This document shows positions 34,712 to 44,548 of a stretch of DNA of 64,000 nucleotides, piece by piece. How positions within the stretch are numbered: the first letter of the stretch is position 1; each line of letters opens with the position of its first letter. The position numbers and the translations under genes are program-made. The notes beneath the pieces are model-generated. The model was not told the origin of the DNA, did no database searches, and saw only the letters and a program-made list of their open reading frames with translations. Source of the DNA: Entoloma clypeatum (lineage: Eukaryota; Basidiomycota; Agaricomycetes; Agaricales; Entolomataceae); assembly GCA_963565915.1 (NCBI GenBank), contig OY751491.1, forward strand, positions 372,001-436,000, written 5' to 3'.

Positions 34712-34930
34712 CTGAACAAATGCAAAGAAAAATGCAAAATGTGATTGTGATGTGGTCCCAACATTTTCTTCTCTCAAATGGAGATTCCATTCTAAAATCA
34801 AACCACTTGTTCATCCTTTATGAGAACTGAGTTTGAACCCAGCTTATATGATGGAAACATGCTGAACAAATTATTTATTTGATCCCTATGTTGTACCCTC
34901 GTGCATGAAGTTCTCATTCACAAAGAAATT
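34712..34930 (+). repeat. inner part of the foldback element's left arm
   Basis: ACTGAACAAATGCAAAG through GTACCCTCGTGCATGAAG is the inverted complement of about 40873-41088. It is the continuation of the arm begun at 14990-15132. Confidence 0.85.
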
Positions 34931-34998
34931 TTTAAAAGAAATCACAGTGAAGTCATCATGAAATCAGCAATCACACCATTTGTATATTTTTAATCTTC

Positions 34999-35003
34999 TT
35001 CTT
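34999..35003 (+). repeat. 5-bp target-site duplication TTCTT of the Copia element
   Basis: TTCTT at 34999-35003 matches TTCTT at 40754-40758. Confidence 0.85.
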
Positions 35004-35332
35004 TGTTGAAGTTCCACCTGGGCGCTAGCGACAGGTGTACTGAGCAACACGGCTACAGTGGAAGTACTCTACGATACCGCTATGGTCACTTACATGGTTT
35101 GGAGGGGGTAAGGCTGGTGAGAGCGGTTGAGGCTGGTGAGAGCGGTTGAGGCTGGTGAGAGCGATGGAGCTGGTTAAGAGTCAAGAGACAACTTGTTGAT
35201 ATTGACAGTTTCCTGGTCTTATATACCGTACTACTGTTTGTACCAACCAAACAAGTATGTAATGAAGATATGTAAAGGTCACGTGATGTAATCTAATCTA
35301 ATCTAATCTACGTGATGGGAAAAGTTTCAACA
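35004..35332 (-). repeat. Copia 3' LTR
   Basis: 329 bp, TG...CA ends. On the minus strand a TATATAAG box lies at 35218-35225. It carries three GGCTGGTGAGAGCGGTT-type units and a short TAATC repeat near 35291-35310. Confidence 0.93.
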
Positions 35333-35342
35333 CCCCCCCATA
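35333..35342 (-). promoter_or_regulatory. Copia polypurine tract
   Basis: Read on the minus strand the sequence ATGGGGGGG(TG) directly precedes the 3' LTR, the expected plus-strand priming site. Confidence 0.8.
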
Positions 35343-35407
35343 TTTAGTACATATTTCTAAATACATCTTACTTTTTCCCACATATATATATAGGTACTTT
35401 GTTTCGC

Positions 35408-38400
35408 CTAGTTTTTTATCAATCCGAAGTACGGGATAAACTTGGAAAAGAGGATTTTTCCCAGATTCTTAGTTAAGAGGTCTGCAGGGTTGTTCACTCC
35501 TTCAATAAATTCGACCGTAATTATCCCTTCGGAGACTTTTTCTCTGACGAAGTGGAATCGCACGTCAATGTGCTTGGATCGCTTCTCAGTTACAGGGTTG
35601 GATGCGATGAAGACGGAGCCGTTGTTATCTCCATAGATCGGTACTGATCCGATCTGCATTCCAAGTTCGGCAAGCATGCTTCTCAGCCATGTTGCTGCGC
35701 GACTGCAGTCTGATAACGCCATATACTCTGCTTCTGTGGAAGAGAGGGCGATGGTCTTTTGCGCCGATGATACCCATGTCACTGCTCCAGACGCCAGTGA
35801 TATGAAGAAGCCAGTGGTAGACCTCCTCGTGTTTTCATCTGACGCCCAGTCGGAGTCTGTGAATGCATAGATTCCTTTCCCTGAGTCACCATCATACATG
35901 ATTGCATAATTTTTTGTCGCTTTCAGATACCTGCAAATATCCCTAGCCACTTCTAAATGGCGTTTGGTGGGATTTGCGGAAAATTGCGACATTTTGATCA
36001 CGGCAAAACAGATGTCTGGCCTTGTTCCAATCATCAGATATAGAAGTGATCCGATGACGGATTGGTACTTTGATCGAAGTTCTGCATTGGGTTCATCTTC
36101 GGACATCATGGGTTTGTAGCCCGTAGGAAGTGGGGTATGGGTGGCGTTAGATTCGCTCATCCCCATTCGTTCGAGTATTTTCTCAAGGTAAGGTACTTGA
36201 TCGATGAAGATACGTTTCCCGCATTGCCTTATTTGGATAGAGAGAAATTCTTTCGGTTCCCCATCAGGCACAAGGTGCCCTAGGTCCCTACATTCCCATG
36301 TGGTCATGAAGGCCTTTTTCTTTTCTAGCATGTATTCTCGGTTTGTGCCGAGAAAAGCAGAGTCGTCGACATATATGACGGCGATTACAATTTCCCCTTT
36401 GGTACTTTTGTGAATGAACACTCCCACATCAGAGTGAAGCCGGACAAAGCCGAGCTTTTTCATGGAGGAATCAAGTTCCCTCCACCAGGCTAATGCGGCC
36501 TGCTTAAGTCCATATAGGGCTTTGAATAGTTGGTACACGAGGTGTTCTTTCCCTTTTACTATGTAGCCCTCAGGCTGTCACATGTAAATGACTTCACGGA
36601 GCGTTCCATAGAGGAAGGCTGATGAGACGTCCAAAAGTGTCATGAACCACCCTTCAAGGGCTGTCAATGCCAGTATTAGTCGGACGGTTTCATATCTTAC
36701 GACTGGTGAGAAGATCTGATCAAAGTTGATCCCTTCTACCTGTGAAAAGCCTTTTGCGACGAGACGTGCTTTCAGGCGGCCGTCGGACTTTTCGTTGTAA
36801 ACCCATTTGTTCCTTAGAGCTTTCCTCCCTGCAGGCAGGGGTACTAGCTCTGTGATCACCCCGCGGCGTTTGAGCATGTCTAGCTCTTTACGTTCAGCCG
36901 CATACCAGTCTTCTTTATTTGGAAGAGGGTGTATGTCTTTATGGGACATGTCGACAATGCCAACTTGGACTGATATCACCTCCATCAGGAGGTCATTCAT
37001 CCATGCCGTTTGACCGCCCAATCTCCGTCTTTGATCTAATTTTTCAAGATCAGACGCTGGAGTGTCTTCCCCATCAATGCTTCCTGGCATCTTCCGGACT
37101 CGTCGTTCCCTGATCGGTCGATCTGGTACTTGCTCGGGTTCCGGAGTGGGTACTCGCGGTTCGTCATCAGGCTCACTGGCAGGCAATTCGTTGTCTGATT
37201 CAGGTTGATCCTGTTCAATGGGAAGTGGGTCATGAGGTGTTTCGTTGTGACTGTCGTCGTCATTGCTGCCGGGAATGAGATCCTCAAACTCATCAGCCGG
37301 CTCTGGGTTTTCCATTTCTGGGTGGTTTTCTGGCAACGGGTCGATATGGCATCTAGGGTACTTGCTTTCATCAAAGATAGCTTTCCCTCCCATGAAAATC
37401 ATGTTGGTCTCAGGATCCATGAAGCGGTATCCTTTGACCCCTGGTTTCGATCCGAGATAAATCATCAATCGGGATCTTGATTCCAGGGAGTTCCTACGTT
37501 TCTCCTTTGGGATATATACATATGCTTGACATCCAAATACTCTGACGCTGGACATGTCGGGGATCTCATTGGTCACCCTGAAGTAAGGGGTTTTCCATTC
37601 AAGACGCTGCATGGGGGTTCTGTTATAGAGAAATGCTGCGTGTTCCAAACAGAACTCCCACCACATAGGCGGTAAGCATGCATCGAAGCGCAATGCCTGA
37701 GATTTTTCCCATAGTGTTCGATTGATCCTTTCTGCTCTACCATTCTGCTGGTGCTGATATGGGAGCGTGACGTCGATCAGAATTCCATGATCGGCAAGTA
37801 CATCTTTGTATTCGTCAAATTCTCCACCTCCATCAACTCGCCACTTCTTAGGAGTAGCGGCAAATTGGTTCTGGATCATCGCAAGAAACTGTCTTAGTGC
37901 CGTGATGGCACCAGACTTTTTCCTAAGCAAGACGACCCAGACATGAGATGAAAAATCGTCCAGAAACGTGAGGAAGTATTTGTACTTGTGGTACGATGCC
38001 GTGGATATCTGTTTCAGGTCTGAATGAATCAGGTCGAAGGGTTTGACAGCCCTCGTCATTGAATTGGGGTATGACTGATTCGGCATTTTCCCTTTGAGGC
38101 ACCCCGTGCAGCTTTCCTGTGATTTCTCACGTACTAACGTTCTGGGTACTCCTTTGGTACTAGTGGGAATTTTATTGAGCGCCTGGTCATTTGGGTGGCC
38201 AAGACGTTTATGCCAGGTTTCAACAGTGATTTCGCTAGAGATCGCGTGGATTTGGTCATAGCGTATTTCAGTGTCTAACCAGTAAATGGTTTGTCCGATG
38301 AAATGAGGCGAGAACTGTATTTTGTTCAGCCCTTTAGAGATATTAATTTCTCCGCGCATTCCATCAACTTTGTAACCATGGTTAAGGAAGATGCCTAGGG

Positions 38401-40138
38401 ACAATAGACATGTGTCCATATCCGGAATATAAAATACCGGTCGTAGGAGATGGGTTTTAGTTTCCCCATTTAGGGTATGCCGTACTGGAACGGCCCCAAC
38501 TCCGAGTATCTCCAGTTTCTTTCCTTTTGCAGCTGTTTGGACAAATCGCTTAGCCTTGAGAGGCCTGTAGTACGCAAAGTCCTTGAACTCATGGGTAAAG
38601 TGTAACGAGGCACCGGAGTCTAAGATCCATTGTGCACGTTCTTTCTCCTTACAGTGTGTGCATGACGCAAAGTGCTTTGTATATTTTTTATATAGATCGC
38701 TGTCAATATGATCCATACATTCTGCACTAGTACTAGCTAATATTTTACACGTCTGAAAGGAGGTGTTATTAGCTTTCCTTAATTGGTCAGATTCAGGAGA
38801 GGGAGATGACGAACCGTCAAGTTCAATAAGCCCATCTTCGAATTGATCCGGCCCCATTCGTTCCTGGTCGATGTCCATCATCTTCAGCGATTCTTCTATC
38901 GACGGGGCTACGCGACGCTGTTTAGCCGGCCTTTCGTCGATGTCAGGAATGATGGTATCTAGGATACGAAGATTTGATCCTGAGGGGCGAGCACCAATGC
39001 CGCGCGCGAGTTTGTGGACATGGTCGTTCTTTTTCCACACGGATGGTTTTCCAGAAGGAAGCCCGGTGTACTGTGACGGAGGGGGGTTCATTCGCTGAAG
39101 GAGCGACTGCATTTTTTGAGAGTCTGGCTGGGCGGTACTCATTGTTTTTCCGCGCCCAGTGACGGTTGTGAAGGACGGAAGAGGGGGGGAGTGGATGGCA
39201 GGAGCAACAAACTCAACTGTTTCCTCCACATGTTCGGACGCGTTGTCCGCAGTGTTGACGTTTTTCTTCTGATTGCGCCAGCGTCCTTTTCCCTTCTTCT
39301 TTTCAGAAGCGGTACTATGGTCGGTCGAGTTAGGCTGTTCGTCAGCGTCGTTCTGCGAGGTACTCGGCTTTTGCTGCTTTTCCCATTTGGGGTCCTGCCC
39401 CTTGCGTTTTGTCCCAGAAATTTTCCGGGCCTGCTCGTTGGACGCCCGAGTAGACCCAATTGCATATTTGCGCCTGTACTCCGATATGATGCTGTCGGCG
39501 ACGGCCTTGTAGGTGAAATCGTCGGCGTCGTAGACCTGGAAAAGGGCGGTGGAGAGTGACAACCAGGCGTCGGGAATTGCATTGGCCAGGATCATTGCCT
39601 GCATTAGATCGGGGACGTCAAAGTTCGAATCGGCGAGCCGGGCGAAAAGAGACCCCAGGCGTTCAATCTCGGGCACGGGGTCGCGTCCAGAGAGTTTGTA
39701 GGTGGCGGCGGCCTTGAAGTCGCCGAAGATGACAGCCGGGAGTGCCGAGGTGCTGTCCTTGATGTGGCGTCTGATCGCCTCAGAGACCTTCAGGCGTATC
39801 GCCCCGAGAGCTACGTCGTCATCCCTGATCCAGGCTTTTTCTTCCTTACGGAAGCCGGGCTGGTCGACCGTGGTAGTCAACACAGGGGGAGCAGCAGCAG
39901 TGGCCCCAGGGGTGGAGACCGTGGTGGTGAAGTCAGCGATCACGGGACGGGTGATGTCGCCAGAGACGATGCGCCAAACTCCTTGATGGAGGAGGTAAGA
40001 CTTCATTTTTTCGGCCCAGCTCTGGTAGTCGATACCGTCGAAGGGGGTGATGATGTCGAGGGCAGAACGAGAGGTAGACATTGTAGATGAATCTAAAAAA
40101 GGGTTCCCAATCAGTGATGTGTTATGAATATGATTCAA
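35408..40138 (-). pseudogene. Copia gag-pol polyprotein, interrupted by one TGA
   Basis: Probably translated from the Met at about 40081 (MSTSRSALDIITPFDGIDYQ). Gag: FDGIDYQSWAEKMKSYL. Protease: WILDSGASLHFTHEF. Pre-integrase: ETWHKRLGHPNDQALNK. Integrase: PFDLIHSDLKQ, WRVDGGGEFDEY, QQNGRAERINRTL. RT: NKWVYNEKSDGRLKARLVAK, LLDVSSAFLYGTLREVIYM, then TGA at 36578-36580, then QPEGY...LFKALYGLKQAALAWW and VIYVDDSAFLG. RNase H: TDSDWASDENTRRSTTGFFI, SSTEAEYMALSDCSRAATWL, KHIDVRFHFVREKV. Related elements have Arg at the stop (IYM-R-QPEG), so a single CGA-to-TGA change separates this from an open frame of about 1,575 codons. Confidence 0.93.
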
Positions 40139-40428
40139 GAAAACAATTAAATGATTCCTTATGACATATTCCCTTTAGGAATAGCGGTCATGGGAAAACC
40201 CTTTATATGTCAGAAACGTATAAGGTGCGATCAACGTTTCCACATGGAGTGTACTAGGTCAATCCCCTTAGGGATGTCTCATGACAGGTACTTGTCGTAA
40301 TGACGTTCCCAGGTTCATTTGTGAAGAAGTAAGACTCAGAACCTAGATCTTTTGATCGGTTCCTTGCCAACCAGGGTAGAGTGGGCAGGTACTCGCTGTT
40401 GCCAGCGTTTCCCAAGTCCCTCTGCTAT

Positions 40429-40443
40429 CCGGGGCCCATAACC
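40429..40443 (-). promoter_or_regulatory. Copia primer-binding site, complementary to initiator tRNA-Met anticodon arm
   Basis: On the minus strand GGTTATGGGCCCCGG follows the 5' LTR with no spacer. GGGCCCATAACC is the anticodon stem-loop of eukaryotic initiator tRNA-Met. Drosophila copia is primed by the 5' half of the same tRNA, so this element probably uses the internal half-tRNA mode. Confidence 0.75.
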
Positions 40444-40753
40444 TGTTGAAGTTCCACCTGGGCGCTAGCCACAGGTGTACTGAGCAACACGGCTACAGTG
40501 GAAGTACTCTATGATACCGCTATGGTCACTTACATGGTTTGGAGGGGGTAAGGCTGGTGAGAGCGGTTGAGGCTGGTGAGAGCGATGGAGCTGGTTAAGA
40601 GTCAAGAGACAACTTGTTGATATTGACAGTTTCCTGGTCTTATATACCGTACTACTGTTTGTACCAACCAAACAAGTATGTAATGAAGATATGTAAAGGT
40701 CACGTGATGTAATCTAATCTAATCTAATCTACATGATGGGAAAAGTTTCAACA
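40444..40753 (-). repeat. Copia 5' LTR (promoter LTR)
   Basis: 310 bp. Differs from the 3' LTR by about three substitutions and one fewer 19-bp unit. TATATAAG at 40639-40646 on the minus strand is the likely TATA box for the genomic transcript. Confidence 0.93.
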
Positions 40754-40872
40754 TTCTTTGTTCAAGAAAACATTTCAAACACCACAAAGGATGTGATGGG
40801 ATCATTTTAAACATGGCAGCAATGTGGTTGTCAATCACATCATGGACTCAGTGTAATTTATTTTTAAATGTT

Positions 40873-41229
40873 CTTTGTCAATAGAAACTTCATGCATGAG
40901 GGTACAACATAGGGATCAAATAAATAATTTGTTCAGCATGTTTCCATCATATAAGCTGGGTTCAAACTCAGTTCTCATAAAGGATGAACAAGTGGTTTGA
41001 TTTTAGAATGGAATCTCCATTTGAGAGAAGAAAATGTTGGGACCACATCACAATCACATTTTGCATTTTTCTTTGCATTTGTTCAGTAGAAACATGCAGA
41101 ACACATTAGATGATCTTTCAAAATGGATTTTACTTGTGTTCACATGATGTGGTCAGCAAATAAATTCTATATTAGATTGCTATTTGTTTACAATGTTTTC
41201 AAGGGGAACATTGGTCTGGTCCCGCTGTG
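40873..41229 (+). repeat. right arm of the foldback element
   Basis: Uninterrupted inverted match to 34712-34930 followed by 14990-15132. It preserves the junction TTTCTACTGAAC (in reverse complement) that shows where the Plavaka-like element cut the other arm. Confidence 0.85.
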
Positions 41230-41232
41230 TGC

Positions 41233-41551
41233 TCGACCAGGTGCTGATTGATGACCCTACTGTTGTCCACCGCATTGGGGGTTTTGTCCATCTCATTGTT
41301 TCTCTATTCAGTGACACTCCGTCGCCTGTCTCGCCTCAGTTCATCATCATTGATGGCCTGGATGAGTGCCATTGCACTTCCTCATCATCAGTTGGCCGGA
41401 GCCTCATATCTGTGAAACCATGGACAGCTTGACTTTCGCTGGTTTTATGCAGACAATATCTCTCGAGGGTGACATTGGTGCTCTCGAGGATGTTGAGGCC
41501 TTTCTTTGGACTGAGTTCACAAGAATCCGCGAGTCCCCAGAGCACCATGAG
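41233..41551 (+). pseudogene. NACHT gene, piece 2 (Walker B and downstream)
   Basis: Continues the frame of piece 1: LDQVLIDDPTVVHRIGGFVH, then the Walker B segment PQFIIIDGLDECH. A small deletion with frame change follows immediately, because the next family block PLHFLIISWPEPHICETMDS is in another frame and the usual 15-20 residue spacer is missing. The Arg of the conserved S-R-PEPHI is Trp here, another possible C-to-T change. It ends EAFLWTEFTRIRESPEHHE at 41551, where the hAT-like element enters. Confidence 0.82.
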
Positions 41552-41789
41552 TAGTGATTAAAAGTCCGGTTCGGTCCGGTTTTTGACCCTCAAAATTTAG
41601 AGACCAAGACCAAGACCGATTTTTCGGTTCACATGATCTCAAAAAAACTGAACCGGACCAATGCAAGACCGGTGCATCGGTTCCGTTTACCTCAAAGAAG
41701 TGAGACCGGACTGGTCTCAACCGGTTTAAACCAATATATTACAAGTAAAATAAGACTAAGGACACGCGCGTGGGACGGTTGGGCATGAA

Positions 41790-42065
41790 AGGTGGCCATT
41801 ATGCGTGGGTCAACGGTGTTGGGGGCGAAGGGATGGCATTGGGGGCGAAGGGATGGTGTTGGGGGCGAAAGGACAGTGTTGGGTGTGGGTTGACGCGTTG
41901 AGGGTGAAGGGATGCCGTTGGGCATGAGTCGGGACCGTTGGGCACAAAGGGACGCCGTTGGGCACAAAGGAACACCATTGGGCGCAAAGGGACGCCGTTG
42001 GGCGCAAAGGGATGCTGTTGGGCATGAAAGGTGGCCGTTGGACATGAGTGGTGGCCGTTATGCGC
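41790..42065 (+). repeat. 21-bp minisatellite inside the hAT-like element
   Basis: About a dozen variants of the 21-bp unit (A/G)CGCCGTTGGGC(A/G)CAAAGGG and GGTGTTGGGGGCGAAGG are arranged in tandem. The minus-strand frame therefore reads a seven-residue repeat (PNGVPLC/QRRPFA). Confidence 0.8.
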
Positions 42066-42859
42066 GAGTAGTGGCCCTTGGGCGGATGTGGTGGCCGGGT
42101 GGAGTGGTGGTGGGGGATAAAAAAAGGGTGGGAAGGTTTTGCTGGCAGTTATGGTTTGACTTTCAGTGATTGCCAAGCATGCTTGGCATCAATGCCGAGC
42201 CATGCACGTCATTGAAAATTGTGCCCTCAATGCCCAAACCGTGGCACCAAAACCCACAAAAATAATTCTTACCTTATGTAGACATATCTAGAAACTCATA
42301 GGAAGTATATATAGAGTTATATACATGAGCTATGGATGGTAGAAAGTTGGTGCTCCAAATTGATGCATCAAAACACAATGTAAATCATGATGAACAGTGT
42401 GGCATGGTGTTTTCAAACACAAAAAATAACATTTTCTAGCTTCCTCCTTTGCACAACATTTGTACTCTAAATATACTATACATATGCTATTGAAACAGTG
42501 TATGTAAACCTATTCAGACCCTTCAAATAAAATTAAAGGACTTGATGAGGTGAATATGAGCAAAATAGGTCGAAAATTTGACCAAACTTTTTTGTTTCAG
42601 CTTTGGATTCTCCTCATTCAGGAGATCTCACAGCACATTTGTTTTTCAAATTTGGCTCATTCATTAGGGAGATATAACACTTTTACTGAAATCTGCACAT
42701 TTCATTATTTCTATCTTATCTGGACTTCTAAAAATTATACAAAGTGCTTCAGAAGATGAATCATATCTATTTATGAGTTCTATCACTTCCAACTATTATT
42801 AGACCATGAGGAAGGCACTGCGCACGCCTGCACAATGTATTTTGTGCATTGTTTACTAT

Positions 42860-43085
42860 TATTTGGTGTAGAGCATGGCACCTCTATGACTTAAAATCCA
42901 TGGCATCATTCCATAAAATCAACACATATTTATTGACATATGATACTCTGCTACATAATTGATATAGTCTGTAAGCTGACTTCCTCCTGTGTAGCCATAT
43001 TAAGGAGAAATGCGATGTTTTTTGAGTTTGTTTACATATATTTGACACATTTGATGCGTGCGTGATGCGCATCATCCAACATCGA
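42860..43085 (+). repeat. second copy of the dispersed repeat at 360-590
   Basis: See 360-590. The two copies are in the same orientation. Presence within the hAT-like element suggests the 5' end of the window also carries a piece of this family. Confidence 0.6.
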
Positions 43086-43296
43086 AACGACGCATCCACC
43101 CATTGCTGACTCTGCAATGAGGGGCACAGATGCTGAAAAGGCCAGAATATATTTATAGATTTTATTTATAATCTGTCTACTTGTGATAGAGGCAGGAGGG
43201 AGCACCACACACACCTTTTGTGTTTTTTTTTAGGTGTGCCTATTTGGGCAGTGGGAAAGTTGTGATGTAGAGTGATTGTGAGCAATGAAATATAAT

Positions 43297-43380
43297 GGTC
43301 TTGTGGCTCAGTTGGTTAAGTGGTGTTAAAAGAATCCTTTATACTATAGAAGTTCAGAGTTCAAGTCTTTCTTGTGGCAG
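43297..43380 (+). other. tRNA-like segment (A/B boxes), degenerate
   Basis: GTGGCTCAGTTGGTTAAGTGG fits a tRNA D-arm and A-box, and GAGTTCAAGTCT about 55 bases later fits a weak B-box. Stems do not close into a full cloverleaf. It may be a tRNA-derived SINE piece or a tRNA relic within the hAT-like element. Confidence 0.4.
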
Positions 43381-43635
43381 AAATTTTGTACTTGCTGTTT
43401 TGGGACATTGATTTCAGATCCTTGGATCGTTCCATGGAAAATACTGGTTTAAACCGATCTGAACCGGTCTTTGGCCGGTCTTTCAAACTCTAAAGTTTCG
43501 AGTGAACCAAAGGCTGGCCGTGATCCGAAACCTTAAAAACCAAACCAGTGGTCCGGTCTCTCACCGGTTTGGTCCCGTCCGGTCTTGGTCTGAAATCAAC
43601 AAAGGTAAACTGGAACTTGAAACACTAACCATGAG

Positions 43636-44443
43636 GCCATGCAATTTGTCCCACAGCCATGGCCATCGGAGGAAGTTATTAGGAAGCTCACATACAAATC
43701 GGGCACTGAGCGTCTCGACAAGGTCCTCCACAATGACTCTGACATGTTGGACGACTCACCTTTCGGCGAACTTGATAAACTGTATCTTGGGATATTGTTG
43801 CCATGCCCTCTGACGCAACACTCGCTTCTGAAGCGTATATTGGGTTATTTTATATTTATCAGTATCCGGAATGGTGAATACCTTTATAAGGATTCCATCC
43901 CCACATTTGAAGGAATATTCAAGCTCCCGGGTGGTAAGGTGGCGGCGATGTTGCGTGGTTTACACTCCCTGATTAGAATTGACTTGGAGAGCAAGGATGT
44001 CTGTCCTCATCTTGCGTCTTTCTTTGAGTTCCTTCGTGATCCCAATCGTTCACAAGGCTTTCATATTGATCAAGATGAATGGTCAGGGAGACCATGGGGA
44101 CTGTCCTTTGTATGCTACATCATGATTGGGAAGTTAATGCACAAGGTGATGATCTAGCCATTCTATTTTGAACAAATGAATAACCCTCAGGTCTCTTAAA
44201 AGCCTCGTTGTTTCTTAGTTGCATTTTCGATGAAAAGGAAATTCCCGACTTGTGGGATATTGATGTCCAACTTGAATACTGCAGCAGGTGGCATCATGTC
44301 CAATATGTAGCAAAACAGTGGGGCTTATTGGAAACAATCAAAGTGGTTGAACTATTGATCAGAGGTTTAAATGGAAAAGTATGTGTCTGCCTGTCACTGT
44401 CGAGTGCAGTCACCCTACTAATTGCGAGATCACATAGTGGGTA
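43636..44443 (+). pseudogene. NACHT gene, piece 3 (C-terminal helical region)
   Basis: Resumes in frame with piece 2: AMQFVPQPWPSEEVIRKLTY, then FGELDKLYLGILLPCP, IPTFEGIFKLPGGKVAAMLR, GLHSLIRIDLES and CPHLASFFEFLRDPNRSQGF. These are the post-NACHT helical blocks of agaric NLR-like proteins (PWPS-E-x-I; PF-x-ELD-x-LY; LRGLHSL; H-ASF-x-FL-DP-RS). A splice near 44145-44200 then leads to DLWDIDVQLEYCSRWHHVQY. No repeat domain is seen after this. The sequence around SLKSLVVS contains stops, so the end of the gene is decayed. Confidence 0.8.
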
Positions 44444-44548
44444 GATCCCCCTGGCCGCCTCCTGATTCCCCTAGTCTGACCATTTTTCCTTGCACATCTT
44501 ACTGAAACATCAGCATCTCCATGCACGCTATGCTGTGGAGCATATGTA

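Larger units (their letters stand above)
25441..34784 (+). repeat. right copy of the 9,344-bp exact repeat, starting at the N gap
   Basis: Identical by eye to 15897-25240 and starting exactly at the right edge of the gap. All features below 34784 are therefore second copies of those described at coordinates minus 9,544. Sequence after 34784 (TTCCATTCTAAAATC) is new and continues the foldback arm. Confidence 0.95.
35004..40753 (-). mobile_element. Copia (Ty1/copia) LTR retrotransposon, nearly intact, 5,750 bp
   Basis: Two LTRs (35004-35332 and 40444-40753) with TGTTGA...TCAACA ends enclose one gag-pol frame on the minus strand with domain order Gag, protease, integrase, RT, RNase H. The LTRs differ by three substitutions and by one 19-bp unit (three copies of the GAGCGGTTGAGGCTGGTGA-type unit in the 3' LTR, two in the 5' LTR), so the insertion is young. 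Duplications TTCTT flank it. It inserted into the loop of the foldback element. Confidence 0.95.
14990..41229. mobile_element. foldback/long-TIR non-autonomous element (CACTA-like ends) carrying nested insertions
   Basis: The left end (CACAGCGGGACCGGACC) is the inverted match of the right end (GGTC(T)GGTCCCGCTGTG). Both arms are long: 14990-15132 pairs with about 41090-41229, and 34712-34930 pairs with about 40873-41088. The left arm is therefore cut in two by the Plavaka-like element, and the loop by Copia. Subtracting both insertions leaves an element of about 0.9 kb with arms of about 360 bp and no coding capacity. The 3-bp duplication and CAC ends suggest mobilisation by a CACTA/Plavaka-type transposase. 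The span includes the assembly duplication, so the real block is about 16.7 kb. Confidence 0.8.
41552..43627. mobile_element. hAT-like non-autonomous element, 2,076 bp
   Basis: Flanked by 8-bp duplications ACCATGAG (41544-41551 and 43628-43635). Ends are TAGTGATTAAAAGTCCGG and, inverted, TAGTGTTTCAAGTTCC. The 8-bp duplication and TAGTG-type ends fit the hAT superfamily. Subterminal regions (41560-41735; 43440-43610) are dense in CCGGTC/GACCGG words in opposite orientation. No transposase frame is present. The interior holds a 21-bp minisatellite, a repeat block shared with 360-590 and a tRNA-like segment. Removing it restores the NACHT frame (GAG-GCC-ATG). Confidence 0.8.

Noticed and set aside
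15897..34784. Recent segmental duplication of a 9.3-kb transposon region
   Set aside because: The repeat is flush with both sides of a 200-N gap and appears identical throughout; an unmerged contig overlap is the simpler explanation.
39116..39559. 147-codon plus-strand frame opposite Copia gag
   Set aside because: It is a shadow of the well-supported gag frame on the other strand, with no family features of its own.
41795..42170. Minus-strand open frames with a seven-residue PNGVPLC repeat as a repetitive protein gene
   Set aside because: They are a by-product of a 21-bp minisatellite inside a transposon; no start context, introns or flanking conserved sequence.
43297..43380. Functional tRNA gene
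   Set aside because: A- and B-box-like sequences are present but acceptor and anticodon stems do not pair, and it lies inside a transposon.
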